A stretch of 64,000 nt of DNA from an uncultured Prevotellaceae bacterium (GTDB lineage Bacteria > Bacteroidota > Bacteroidia > Bacteroidales > Bacteroidaceae). The translations under genes were made by a program, and so were the position numbers. The stretch covers positions 1-64,000 of the forward strand of contig OMXV01000002.1 in assembly GCA_900315075.1 (NCBI GenBank), read 5' to 3'. Positions 1 to 8,202 of the stretch are shown piece after piece (the stretch's first letter is position 1; the number at the start of each line of letters is the position of its first letter). A model generated the notes under the pieces. That model had not been told where the DNA came from. It saw only the letters and a program-made list of their open reading frames with translations, and made no database searches.

Positions 1-1
1 A

Positions 2-133
2 TCAAAGAAATCTCTTGGAGTAATCGTCCTGTTGTTTATACCTTGTTTCGCTGCTGGACAAAACTGCGTGGACAGTACAACGGTCAAGCAAGACAGCATG
101 TATCAGGGGGACGGGGAATCTGATACGTTTTAA
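2..133 (+). CDS. C-terminal part of small secreted protein (partial)
   Basis: The frame is open from the left edge and ends in TAA at 131-133. The visible 43 residues begin with two lysines and a hydrophobic run (LGVIVLLFIPCFAAGQ) that looks like a signal peptide with a cleavage site near the AAGQ, followed by a short polar Asp/Ser/Gly-rich tail. The start codon lies just outside the window. The mature part would be only about 25 residues, so this is either a very small exported protein or a truncated remnant. I do not recognise a family. A weak hairpin with a T-tract follows. Confidence 0.4.
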   Translation, partial: SKKSLGVIVLLFIPCFAAGQNCVDSTTVKQDSMYQGDGESDTF

Positions 134-154
134 GCCATCTTATGATTATAGGGG

Positions 155-189
155 ATGGTCATCTGGACGGCTCTCCATGATCATTTTTT
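155..189 (+). terminator. Weak hairpin terminator
   Basis: ATGGTCAT at 155-162 can pair with ATGATCAT at 177-184 (one G-U pair), followed by six T residues. It would end the transcript of the small secreted protein. Confidence 0.4.
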
Positions 190-472
190 CGAGAAATGCA
201 TTCCATACACCCTTGCAACTCCAATATTATTCCCGAAAAATCCAAGTCCATTCATATGGAACTCCTTTGTAATTATGTAAGTCCCTGACAATCAATAACA
301 ATTAAAAACACCCCATTTTAAACGGTACAACTTTTTATTACCCGATAATGGATTCTTTGTTGTCGTCTTGTTGGATTTTTTGACAATTATGAAACGGTCA
401 AGAAGCAACAAAGTTTAAGATTTGGTTAAGATTGTTTAACTGCCCTGTTGTCGAAAAAAAACACAAATAGCA

Positions 473-501
473 TTGCGATTCAAAAAAAAAACGTAATTTT
501 G
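473..501 (+). promoter_or_regulatory. Bacteroidota-type promoter of the ATPase gene
   Basis: TAATTTTG at 494-501 fits the Bacteroidota -7 element TAnnTTTG. A TTG at 473-475, 18 bases upstream, could be the -33 element. Transcription would begin near 508, giving a leader of about 75 nucleotides. Confidence 0.5.
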
Positions 502-504
502 TCC

Positions 505-582
505 TTGATTTCGTGTAGAAAACAAAGCTCAAGCAACCTTGATTACGTGTAATTAATCAAACTATTAAACTTTGATTTCGTG
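505..582 (+). repeat. Three direct repeats in the ATPase leader
   Basis: TTGATTTCGTG at 505-515, TTGATTACGTG at 539-549 and TTGATTTCGTG at 572-582 are spaced 34 and 33 bases apart, about three helical turns. The third copy ends directly against the ATG at 583. They lie downstream of the promoter, so they would be present in the mRNA as well as the DNA. Confidence 0.7.
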
Positions 583-1965
583 ATGAAAAGAAAGATTTAC
601 GACCAATTGCTACTGTGGAAAAGCAAGCGTAAAGGCAAGTCTGCCATGATGATAGAAGGTGCCCGTCGTGTAGGCAAGAGCTATATTGTAAAAGAGTTTG
701 CCCAAAGAGAATACAAAAGCTATATCTTGATAGATTTCTTCAAGGTGGGCGATGACATCAAAGATCTCTTCAAGAATTACAAGGACAATCTCGACATGCT
801 CTTCACCTATCTGAGCACCTATTTCTCCACTAAGTTGTATCCCCGCGAATCCATCATCGTTTTCGATGAAATTGAGTTTTGTCCGGCTGCCCGAGCTGCC
901 GTCAAATATTTGGTGGAGGATGGACGGTATGACTATCTGGAAACTGGATCCTTGCTGGGAATGAAGATGAGCACGAAAAAGAAACGGAAGAAGGGGGAGA
1001 AGAAAGAGGACTATCTTGTACCTTCGGAGGAAGAAAGCATTGTGATGCATCCCATGGATTTCGAGGAGTTCCTTTGGGCGATGAACGAAGAGTCTTTGAT
1101 GGACTTTGTCCGGATGAAATTCGCTGCCAAAGAACCTGTAGGCCAATCGATGCACCGTAAAATCATGGATTATTTCCGTCTCTATATGATTATAGGCGGT
1201 ATGCCACAAGCCATTCTGGAATACTTGGACACCCGCTCTTTCGAGGATGTAGACAGGATGAAGCGCCAGATTCTCAACCTCTACAACAACTGTATCGACC
1301 AGTATGCCGGTGTTCACACGCCCAAGGTGAAGGCCATCTACGAAGCCATCCCAGGTCAGCTTCAGCTTCACGAGCATAAGTTTCAACTGTCGGACCTAAA
1401 CAAGGATGCCCGCTTCCGTGACTACGACAGTTCTTTCTATTGGCTGAGAGATGCAAATTTGGTGAACTTGGCTTTTAACACGACCGAACCCAGCATCGGA
1501 TTGGGTCTCAAACAACGAAACAACTCACTGAAATGCTATATGAATGACACGGGTCTGATGATCAGTCATGCCTTTGACGAACGAGGAATTATCTCCGAAC
1601 AACTATATCAAAAAATCCTTAAAGACAAGTTGGAAATCAATGCAGGTATGCTGATGGAGAGCATCGTGGCCCAGATGCTCGTGGCTAATGGTTGCAAACT
1701 GTTTTTCTATTCCAATCCTTCCCGTGAGAACAAAGAGGACCGAATGGAAATAGATTTCCTTATTGCAAAAAGCAAGATAACAAGCCGTCATAATATTTCT
1801 CCCATCGAGGTGAAGTCATCAACCAGATTCACTACCATTTCGTTAGAGAAATGCATCAAGAAATACACCACGCATCTTGCGCAAGCTTATATCGTTCATA
1901 CAGGTGACATAAAAGAGGACGGAGACTATCTCTACATTCCACTGTACATGGTGCCTTGCTTATAA
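583..1965 (+). CDS. AAA-family ATPase with C-terminal DUF4143 domain
   Basis: A 460-residue cytoplasmic ATPase of the AAA_14/DUF4143 type. Walker A is GARRVGKS near residue 27 and Walker B is IIVFDEIEF near residue 90. The C-terminal half carries a D...ExK arrangement (EIDFLI, then PIEVKSS) typical of the DUF4143 domain, which resembles PD-(D/E)xK nucleases. The family is present in many copies in Bacteroidota and its role is not established; links to DNA metabolism or defence are inference. GTG at 580 is also in frame, but ATG at 583 is the better start because it is followed by a normal basic N-terminus. A strong terminator follows at 2037-2076. A decayed relative lies at 44776-45041. Confidence 0.85.
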   Translation: MKRKIYDQLLLWKSKRKGKSAMMIEGARRVGKSYIVKEFAQREYKSYILIDFFKVGDDIKDLFKNYKDNLDMLFTYLSTYFSTKLYPRESIIVFDEIEFCPAARAAVKYLVEDGRYDYLETGSLLGMKMSTKKKRKKGEKKEDYLVPSEEESIVMHPMDFEEFLWAMNEESLMDFVRMKFAAKEPVGQSMHRKIMDYFRLYMIIGGMPQAILEYLDTRSFEDVDRMKRQILNLYNNCIDQYAGVHTPKVKAIYEAIPGQLQLHEHKFQLSDLNKDARFRDYDSSFYWLRDANLVNLAFNTTEPSIGLGLKQRNNSLKCYMNDTGLMISHAFDERGIISEQLYQKILKDKLEINAGMLMESIVAQMLVANGCKLFFYSNPSRENKEDRMEIDFLIAKSKITSRHNISPIEVKSSTRFTTISLEKCIKKYTTHLAQAYIVHTGDIKEDGDYLYIPLYMVPCL

Positions 1966-2036
1966 TATAGTTTTATGAAGATTTGGAGGTGGTGAAAAAT
2001 GTACCATATAGGCAAAGAATCTAACTAACTTCGAGA

Positions 2037-2076
2037 CGGGTGAGGATGAAAACAACGCATTCTCACCCGATTTTTT
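2037..2076 (+). terminator. Rho-independent terminator of the ATPase gene
   Basis: CGGGTGAG at 2037-2044 pairs with CTCACCCG at 2062-2069, followed by six T residues at 2071-2076. Confidence 0.75.
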
Positions 2077-2154
2077 AAAAAGTATCTTATATTTAAATCT
2101 ATTTCGGACTTTTCGAGTCTTTATGGCAGATGCATCTCAAAAAACGTAAAGACA

Positions 2155-2678
2155 ATGAATATAGAAAACAACATCACAATGAAAGAACTCGCAGAACACT
2201 TTCGACAGGAACAGCCGCACTTGATGAGGTATGTCTGCTACCGCCTTGGTGATGCAGAAGACGCGAAAGATGCTTTGCAAGATGTCTTCCTTAAAATCAG
2301 CGCAAAACTCTCTGGTGAGAAGAACGTTGAAGTAAGAGACTGGCGCAACTATATCTTCCGCGCACTCTCCAACTTGTGTTCCTCACGGCTTACTGCATCG
2401 GGAAGACTCAGGACAATTCCCTTGGACGCTCGCCTCGACATAGCAGACCATCCAACGGAAAGCAACGAAGCGGATTTTACAAGAACATCCTCCCCGCATT
2501 GTCAGATAAGATGAAAGGTTGTAAAGCCTCAGGCTTCCAAGAACGTCGTGACGGTGATTATGCTGGGACGTATGTGTTCTATACTCTGACACATCCAGAC
2601 GGGAAACAAGAGCAAAAACATATCGCGGTCAGAAACGACAACGAAAAACATATATGGATTGCTGACGGCGGCCTATAG
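2155..2678 (+). pseudogene. ECF sigma factor remnant joined out of frame to a second gene fragment
   Basis: The first frame (2155 to about 2475) encodes sigma-70 region 2 of an ECF factor, with DAEDAKDALQDVFLKI and NYIFRALSNLC. It ends after a typical linker (NEADF), with the DNA-binding region 4 missing, and stops at 2514 after a short nonsense tail. From about 2475 a different frame continues to TAG at 2676-2678 and reads as the tail of another protein (DGDYAGTYVFYTL, then DGKQEQKHIAV and NEKHIW), in the style of small secreted domains that end a beta sheet. The simplest reading is a deletion that removed sigma region 4 and the start of a neighbouring gene. A truncated sigma protein could still be made but should not bind -35 sequences. 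Confidence 0.65.
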
Positions 2679-2724
2679 ATGGTACAACAATCTGATAATT
2701 ACACACCAATTTCTATGATTAGAG

Positions 2725-2755
2725 ACTCCCCGTTTACTTACAAGTGACGGGGAGT
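2725..2755 (+). terminator. GC-rich hairpin after the sigma remnant
   Basis: ACTCCCCGT at 2725-2733 pairs perfectly with ACGGGGAGT at 2747-2755; the loop contains a further small stem. The following sequence is AT-rich but without a clean T-tract, so terminator function is likely but not certain. Confidence 0.55.
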
Positions 2756-2883
2756 TATATGTATCTCTCATATGGAATTGAAAGTTCCTTTGATAAGGAC
2801 CAAGGCAAAAGAGATTGGTTCAGCTCCGGAAAAACTGCTACCCCCAATTATAGGGTGCCAGAACAAAAAGAAACTATAGGGCA

Positions 2884-2948
2884 CAAAAAAAGGAGTACCG
2901 CCGTACTCCAACCTTTGTTAACCTTAAATCTAATACTATGAAAAACAC
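2884..2948 (-). ncRNA. Small non-coding RNA with its own promoter and terminator
   Basis: The minus strand shows a complete small transcription unit: a near-ideal promoter (2953-2984), about 40 nucleotides of AU-rich RNA, then a perfect 7-bp hairpin (GGAGTAC/GTACTCC, 2892-2909) followed by seven U residues. The expected RNA is about 60-65 nucleotides and has no meaningful open frame. The word AGATTTAAGGTTAACAAAG inside it is one I recall as recurring between genes in Bacteroidales genomes, so it may belong to a repeated small RNA family; that recollection needs a search. It sits downstream of pgeF on the same strand but has an independent promoter. Confidence 0.6.
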
Positions 2949-2952
2949 GATG

Positions 2953-2984
2953 CAAAGGTAAGGAGTATTTTGGTTTAGTGCAAA
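2953..2984 (-). promoter_or_regulatory. Consensus promoter of the small RNA
   Basis: On the minus strand, TTTG (2981-2984) is followed after exactly 20 bases by TACCTTTG (2953-2960). This matches the Bacteroidota consensus fully. Confidence 0.75.
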
Positions 2985-3080
2985 TTTTTGCAAGGAAAAA
3001 GTGTAAATAATACAATTTTCTTGATTTATGTCAAGTGGGCTGGCAAATTGCACTGTGTGGGAGCACGGATGTTAAATCTG

Positions 3081-3866
3081 TTAGCTTACCATCATTATTC
3101 CTGTGAAAATACGCCCTGAATTGATGCCCAACCGGCGGGCAGAGAAGAATCTGTCTGCCTCGGAATATGTGCAGATACCTGAGATGAATGTGTTTTGTGG
3201 AGAAATGCCAAGGTCGGTCATTTGTATGCGATTACATTCCCATAAGTCGATGTGCCATTTCTCGTACCGACGGGCTATGATGTCCATGGGGAAGCCTGCT
3301 TTGGCAAATTGCTCATACACCTCATCGCCCACCTCAAAATTTTCCAGTGAGATACCCGGACCAATGACTGCCTGTAGGTCTGCTGGTCTCGTATGATAAG
3401 CCACTTGCATGGCATGAATGGCATGTTGTACCACTCGTTGCATAGTGCCTCGCCATCCGGCATGTACGGCACAGCATGCATGGTTTTGTTCATCGTAAAG
3501 CAGAATGGGGATACAGTCGGCTGTGGAGACACCGATACAGATACCATTGACATCGGTCATCACGGCATCCACACCTTCCAACAGTTTTTGCTTTGTGAGA
3601 GAGGGCAGGGTGGGGAAATCCGTTCCTATCTGCCTAATTTCTATACCATGCACCTGATGGGGATAGACGAGATGATGGCCGTCTATCCCCAACAGATGAC
3701 ATAGCGACTGACGGTTGGCCTCGATGTTTGCCACGTTGTCGCCACAATAATAGTTGATGTTGAATTCAGCGTAGTTGCCCATGCTCACCCCCCCAAGACG
3801 CATGGTGCTGAAAGCTGTTACGTTTTCACCAAGAGAGTAAGGTAACAGTTGAGGTGTGAGACTCAT
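3081..3866 (-). CDS. pgeF: Peptidoglycan editing factor PgeF (YfiH/laccase domain)
   Basis: A 261-residue protein of the YfiH family, which in E. coli removes wrongly incorporated amino acids from peptidoglycan precursors and in other bacteria acts on purine nucleosides. The metal site residues are visible: His in YPHQVHG, Cys in [10 protein letters not shown] and His in [10 protein letters not shown]. Length is normal for the family. Its start overlaps the end of obg by four bases (ATGA, 3863-3866), which indicates translational coupling. It is the last gene of the hpt-adk, obg, pgeF operon. Confidence 0.9.
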   Translation of the reverse strand: MSLTPQLLPYSLGENVTAFSTMRLGGVSMGNYAEFNINYYCGDNVANIEANRQSLCHLLGIDGHHLVYPHQVHGIEIRQIGTDFPTLPSLTKQKLLEGVDAVMTDVNGICIGVSTADCIPILLYDEQNHACCAVHAGWRGTMQRVVQHAIHAMQVAYHTRPADLQAVIGPGISLENFEVGDEVYEQFAKAGFPMDIIARRYEKWHIDLWECNRIQMTDLGISPQNTFISGICTYSEADRFFSARRLGINSGRIFTGIMMVS

Positions 3867-5029
3867 GGTTTTTCTTCCTCCTCGTATTCGAAGTCATCCA
3901 AATCTTCCACATCATCCTCATCGATGAAGATAAGCTCGTCGTCCTCACCTTCAGCCTTCATTTCAAGAGCGAAACTGGTCATCTCCTTATCACGATGTAC
4001 GAGTGTGTCTTCTGAAATAATGTTTTGCAGTTTGTTGCTCTCGCTATTGAGTTCGCGCCACAATACATTCTTCAGCTCTTCTAGTCCATAGCCTGTCACA
4101 GATGAGATGAAAACCACAGGTACGTCCTCAGGCACTGTCTCACGAATCATGTCAATCAGTTCTTCGTCAAGGAGGTCACACTTGGTGACAGCGAGCACTC
4201 GTTTCTTGTCGAGCATCTCGGGGTTGAATTTCCGTAACTCGTTGAGCAGCACCTCGTACTCGTGTTTGATGTCATCGGTGTCGCCAGGAACCATAAAGAG
4301 CAGCAGTGAATTGCGCTCAATATGCCGCAGGAAGCGCAGTCCCAGTCCTTTTCCCTCGCTTGCACCCTCGATAATCCCTGGGATGTCGGCCATGACAAAC
4401 GACTGCTTGTCGTGATACCCCACAATGCCAAGTGAAGGTTCGAGTGTGGTAAAGGGATAATTGGCAATTTTTGGACGTGCACTGGATAGCGACGAGAGTA
4501 AGGTTGATTTCCCTGCATTGGGAAATCCCACCAGACCCACATCGGCGAGTAGTTTCAATTCCAGGATGATGGTCATCTCCTGCATCGGTTCACCCGGCTG
4601 TGCATAGCGTGGTGCTTGGTTAGTGGCCGACCGAAACTGGAAATTGCCTAATCCGCCTCGCCCTCCTTTGAGCAACTGTACTACCTGACCGTCGTATGCC
4701 ACATCGCAGACATACTTGCCAGTTTCGGCATTATACACTACAGTGCCGCAAGGCACGTCGATATACTCATCTTTGCCATTGGTGCCATGGCATTTGTCAC
4801 GCCCGCCGTTGCCCCCGTGTTCGGCAAAGATATGCCGCTGGTATTTCAGGTGTAGTAATGTCCAGTAGTTGTGGTTGCCTCTGAGGAAGATGCTGCCGCC
4901 ATCGCCACCGTCGCCACCATCAGGACCGCCGTTGGGCTGGTATTTGGCATGGCGAAGGTGCATGGAGCCTTTACCGCCCTTTCCCGAGCGGCAGCAAATC
5001 TTCACATAATCTACAAAATTTGATTCCAT
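3863..5029 (-). CDS. obgE: Obg-family GTPase
   Basis: A 388-residue GTPase that binds the 50S ribosomal subunit and links ribosome assembly to growth. The glycine-rich Obg domain fills about residues 1-160 ([18 protein letters not shown]). The G domain follows with G1 [10 protein letters not shown]3 DIPGIIEGA and G4 TKCDLLD. The tail after residue 340 is very acidic ([17 protein letters not shown]), a usual feature of this family. It lies 100 bases after hpt-adk and overlaps pgeF. Confidence 0.95.
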   Translation of the reverse strand: MESNFVDYVKICCRSGKGGKGSMHLRHAKYQPNGGPDGGDGGDGGSIFLRGNHNYWTLLHLKYQRHIFAEHGGNGGRDKCHGTNGKDEYIDVPCGTVVYNAETGKYVCDVAYDGQVVQLLKGGRGGLGNFQFRSATNQAPRYAQPGEPMQEMTIILELKLLADVGLVGFPNAGKSTLLSSLSSARPKIANYPFTTLEPSLGIVGYHDKQSFVMADIPGIIEGASEGKGLGLRFLRHIERNSLLLFMVPGDTDDIKHEYEVLLNELRKFNPEMLDKKRVLAVTKCDLLDEELIDMIRETVPEDVPVVFISSVTGYGLEELKNVLWRELNSESNKLQNIISEDTLVHRDKEMTSFALEMKAEGEDDELIFIDEDDVEDLDDFEYEEEEKP

Positions 5030-5129
5030 TTATTTATTTAAGTTGACAAGTTGACGAGTTAACAAGTTAATTGTCTTATTGAAGGCTGGGGTATTCTCTC
5101 ACCCCTTGCCTCTTACCTCTTGCCACTAA

Positions 5130-6269
5130 TTACAGTTTGTCAATTACCGCGCAAATATCACCGAAGATGCGGTCGAGGGCACCCAGGCCATTGATATGGT
5201 GGCGTATTCCCTCTTTCTCATACCATTCAATCAATGGTGATGTCTGTTTGTGGTAAACGTCAAGACGTTTGGCGATGGTCTCGGCATTGTCATCACTTCT
5301 ACCACTCTCCTGTCCTCGTTTGATGAGTCTGGTCATCAGCTCATCCTCGGGAACGTCAAGTTCTATCATTGCTGCCACCTCATGACCACGGTCGGCCAGC
5401 ATCTGCTTTAGTGCCTCTGCTTGTGGCACGGTGCGTGGGAAACCGTCGAAGATGACACCATTGTGGTCGCCAAGGGCATCATACACGCCGGCAAGCATAT
5501 TCACAATCAGACTGTCGGGCACCAATTGCCCTTTGTCTATAAACTCCTTGGCAGTCTTACCTAATTCTGTACCGCGGCTGATTTCCCCACGAAGCACATC
5601 GCCTGTAGAGATATGTCCCAGACCGTATTTCTCTATCATTAAATCGCTCTGTGTGCCCTTTCCTGAGCCTGGAGCGCCAAAAATCACGATATTTTTCATT
5701 TTTTCTGTATGGTTTGGTTGATTGTTTTCTTCTTCGGGCACCAAGGTATAGATATCTTTCAGGCTGCGCCCCTGTTGGTTGTAATCCAGCCCATATCCCA
5801 AGATGAAATCGTTGGGTATTGTCATGGCCACATACTCGATGTTGAGATTCACCTTTAGTTTCTCAGGTTTCTGCAGCAGTGTGCAAATATGCACCGATTC
5901 AGGGTTGCGAGTAGATAGAGAATCGAGCATTTGTCTCATAGTGAGACCCGACTCGATGATATCTTCCACAATGACTATGGTACGCCCTGCTAAGTTTTCA
6001 TTGATACCAATAACTTCTGTCACTTTTCCTGACGAGAGTGTGCCCTGATAGGAAGCTAACTTGACGAATGATACTTCGCAGGGGATAGTGATTCGTCGCA
6101 GAAGATCAGCAGCAAAGATGAATGAGCCATTGAGCACCGCCATGAATAGCGGGTTCTTCCCAGCCATGTCTTTATTGATACGTTCAGCCACGACATCAAT
6201 ACTTTTCAAAATCTCTGCCTCTGGAATAGAGATTCTGAATTTTTTGTCTAATACTTGAATGGTGTCCAT
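5130..6269 (-). CDS. hpt-adk: Fused hypoxanthine phosphoribosyltransferase-adenylate kinase
   Basis: One uninterrupted frame of 379 residues encodes two enzymes. Residues 1 to about 178 are a hypoxanthine phosphoribosyltransferase (PRPP-binding VEDIIESG near residue 100), and residues 191-379 are a complete short-lid adenylate kinase (GAPGSGKGTQ, DGFPRT). The join is a polar linker (EEENNQPNHTEK). The frame is also open upstream to 6395, but ATG at 6269 begins a normal HPRT. The kinase part starts with Met at 5699, preceded by an A-rich stretch, so a free 189-residue kinase could also be made by internal initiation. In related genera these are two adjacent genes; here the HPRT stop codon is absent. 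Products act in purine salvage and adenylate balance. Confidence 0.9.
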   Translation of the reverse strand: MDTIQVLDKKFRISIPEAEILKSIDVVAERINKDMAGKNPLFMAVLNGSFIFAADLLRRITIPCEVSFVKLASYQGTLSSGKVTEVIGINENLAGRTIVIVEDIIESGLTMRQMLDSLSTRNPESVHICTLLQKPEKLKVNLNIEYVAMTIPNDFILGYGLDYNQQGRSLKDIYTLVPEEENNQPNHTEKMKNIVIFGAPGSGKGTQSDLMIEKYGLGHISTGDVLRGEISRGTELGKTAKEFIDKGQLVPDSLIVNMLAGVYDALGDHNGVIFDGFPRTVPQAEALKQMLADRGHEVAAMIELDVPEDELMTRLIKRGQESGRSDDNAETIAKRLDVYHKQTSPLIEWYEKEGIRHHINGLGALDRIFGDICAVIDKL

Positions 6270-6293
6270 GTGTGTTTTATTTAGAATTATCTG

Positions 6294-6301
6294 CAAAAAT
6301 A
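6294..6301 (-). promoter_or_regulatory. Promoter -7 element of the hpt-adk operon
   Basis: TATTTTTG on the minus strand, 25 bases before the start codon, fits TAnnTTTG. No clear -33 TTTG is visible. Confidence 0.45.
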
Positions 6302-6344
6302 CGAAAAATTTCAGAAAGTTTTCTATCAGTTGGCAATATTTTTG

Positions 6345-6352
6345 TAATTTTG
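6345..6352 (+). promoter_or_regulatory. Promoter -7 element of nnr
   Basis: TAATTTTG on the plus strand, about 75 bases before nnr, fits TAnnTTTG. The -33 region is weak. It is divergent from the hpt-adk promoter 45 bases away. Confidence 0.5.
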
Positions 6353-6426
6353 CATCTGTAAGCAGGTGCTCAAAACCTATAAACATCTGCAACATGATAT
6401 ATACAGATTATTTTGAATAGTTATCT

Positions 6427-7944
6427 ATGAAGATATTTAATAGCACACAGATTCACGAGCTCGACAAATATACCATTGATCATGAGCCCATTAGCTCCAT
6501 CGACTTGATGGAGCGTGCCGCCACAGCAATCACTCAGGCAATCACCGACACTTGGACCACTTTCACTCCGATGGTGGTCTTTGCTGGTCCAGGCAACAAT
6601 GGTGGCGATGCCCTTGCAGTCGCGAGGATGCTTGCCGACAGGGGTTATACAGTTTCCGTCTATTTGTTCAACATCAAAGGAGCGCTTTCTGACGACTGTG
6701 CCGAGAACAAGCGCCGTGCGATGGAAAACAAGCATATCGCCAATTTCGTCGAGGTTATCCATGAGTTTGATCCACCACAGCTTACTACTGGCACCGTGGT
6801 GGTGGATGGACTATTTGGCACTGGTCTTGACAAACCTCTTGACAAAGGTTTTGCCTCTTTGGTGAAATACATCAATCAGTCGCCATGCAAAGTGGTGAGT
6901 ATCGACATGCCTTCTGGTCTGATGTCGGAGAGCAACACTTATAATTCACACAACCATATAATCAAGGCTGACTTAACGCTGACACTTCAGACTAAGAAAT
7001 TGTCGTTCCTCCTGGCCGACTGCCAGCAGTATATCGGTCGTCTGCGTGTGCTCGATATTCGTTTGTCGAAAGATTATATGCGTAAGACAGAGACCATGTA
7101 CAGCATGTTGGAAGAGGACGAAGTGCGCTCCATGCTCATACCACGCAGCGATTTCGCCCATAAAGGTGAAATGGGTCACGCTCTGCTGATTGCCGGTAGT
7201 TATGGCATGGCTGGTGCTGCTGTGCTGGCCACACGTGCCTGTCTGCGTGCAGGAGTCGGCAAGGTGACGGTACACACTCCAGGCCACAACTGCGGTATTA
7301 TGCAGACTGCTGTGCCTGAGGCTGTATTAGAGATTGATGCTGAAGACGCCTACTTCTCGGATGCCGTGCCCACAGAGGAATATAGCGCTCTTGGCATTGG
7401 CCCAGGCTTAGGACAACTGGAAGGCACTGCCATCGCTCTGATTGCCCAGTTGCGCCGCACACAGGCACCCATTATCGCCGATGCCGATGCGCTCAATATT
7501 CTTGGCAGCCATCGTGCCTGGATGCAGCAATTACCACGCGACATCATCATGACGCCACATCCAAAGGAGTTTGACCGCCTGAGTGGTGTGCGTAGTATTG
7601 ATGATTACGACCGTCTGTCCAAGGCACGTGATATGGCAATGAAACTCCACTGCTACGTGCTGCTCAAGGGGCACTATAGTGCGCTTTGCATGCCCGATGG
7701 TAAGGTGGTATTTAATACCACAGGCAATTCTGGAATGGCTACCGCAGGTAGCGGTGATGTGCTTACAGGTATCATCACGGCCCTCTTGGCACGCGGTTAC
7801 AATCAGCGTACTGCTTGTATGATTGGTATGTATGTGCATGGACTGGCTGGTGACTTGGCTGCCAAGGTAAAAGGAAAAGAAAGCCTTATAGCCAGTGATA
7901 TCATCGACTTCCTTCCAGAAGCATTCAAGATAATTGAAGATTAA
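6427..7944 (+). CDS. nnr: Bifunctional NAD(P)H-hydrate epimerase/dehydratase
   Basis: A 505-residue repair enzyme for damaged nicotinamide cofactors. The N-terminal YjeF_N half (about residues 1-215, with GPGNNGGDALAVAR) interconverts the R and S hydrates. The C-terminal carbohydrate-kinase-like half (about 225-505, with GIGPGLGQ and GSGDVLTGIITALLARG) dehydrates S-NAD(P)HX using ADP. Length and domain order match the bacterial bifunctional enzyme. It stands alone, divergent from hpt-adk, and ends before a bidirectional terminator shared with the aldolase gene. Confidence 0.93.
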   Translation: MKIFNSTQIHELDKYTIDHEPISSIDLMERAATAITQAITDTWTTFTPMVVFAGPGNNGGDALAVARMLADRGYTVSVYLFNIKGALSDDCAENKRRAMENKHIANFVEVIHEFDPPQLTTGTVVVDGLFGTGLDKPLDKGFASLVKYINQSPCKVVSIDMPSGLMSESNTYNSHNHIIKADLTLTLQTKKLSFLLADCQQYIGRLRVLDIRLSKDYMRKTETMYSMLEEDEVRSMLIPRSDFAHKGEMGHALLIAGSYGMAGAAVLATRACLRAGVGKVTVHTPGHNCGIMQTAVPEAVLEIDAEDAYFSDAVPTEEYSALGIGPGLGQLEGTAIALIAQLRRTQAPIIADADALNILGSHRAWMQQLPRDIIMTPHPKEFDRLSGVRSIDDYDRLSKARDMAMKLHCYVLLKGHYSALCMPDGKVVFNTTGNSGMATAGSGDVLTGIITALLARGYNQRTACMIGMYVHGLAGDLAAKVKGKESLIASDIIDFLPEAFKIIED

Positions 7945-8092
7945 AAATTGAGAATTATCAGACGGTGTCTGATGAATATCGGCTGCACCTCGGAAATTGA
8001 AATAAGTTTCATTTCATTCGGTTTGCATGATATTTGAAAATTGAATATTTCGCTGCACTCAAACCATATTTTTAATCTTTTACCCACTTACA

Positions 8093-8138
8093 ATAATAAA
8101 TGCGGGAATCTCGTAAAAGAGGTTCCCGCATTTATTAT
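8093..8138. terminator. Bidirectional terminator between nnr and fbaA
   Basis: ATAATAAATGCGGGAA at 8093-8108 pairs with its exact complement at 8123-8138 (16 bp), and the loop contains a further CTC/GAG stem. The AT-rich outer arms supply T-tracts in both directions, which suits two convergent genes. Confidence 0.8.
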
Positions 8139-8170
8139 GATTAGGGGTTGTAGCAGTAGGAGGCTATACT

Positions 8171-8199
8171 TCCAAACTCCTACACTCCCAAACTCCTAA
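8171..8199. repeat. Dispersed ACTCC-type repeat, copy 1
   Basis: Tandem degenerate octamers of the type AAACTCCT lie just beyond the fbaA stop codon. Related copies are at 21691-21720 and 39589-39617. Confidence 0.6.
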
Positions 8200-8202
8200 G
8201 GA

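Larger units (their letters stand above)
190..582. other. AT-rich intergenic region holding the ATPase promoter and leader
   Basis: No coding sequence is seen in this stretch of about 390 bases. The first 280 bases show no structure I can name. The last 110 hold a promoter-like pair and three direct repeats that run into the start codon of the ATPase gene. Confidence 0.6.
2679..3080. other. Intergenic region with a hairpin and a small RNA unit
   Basis: No convincing protein gene. It holds the hairpin at 2725-2755 and a minus-strand RNA unit at about 2884-2984. An open frame at 2744-2941 on the plus strand runs across the antisense of that RNA and looks accidental. Confidence 0.6.

Noticed and set aside
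505..582. Possible mini-CRISPR from three repeats with 22-23 base gaps
   Set aside because: Repeats are only 11 bases and the last one abuts the start codon; regulatory or leader repeats fit better.
610..1386. Long minus-strand open frame across the ATPase gene
   Set aside because: It is the mirror of a coding region with clear Walker motifs on the other strand; its His-rich composition follows from the sense codons.
2744..2941. Plus-strand open frame of 65 codons after the hairpin
   Set aside because: It runs antisense through the small RNA unit and its terminator, has no leader typical of genes here and resembles no protein.
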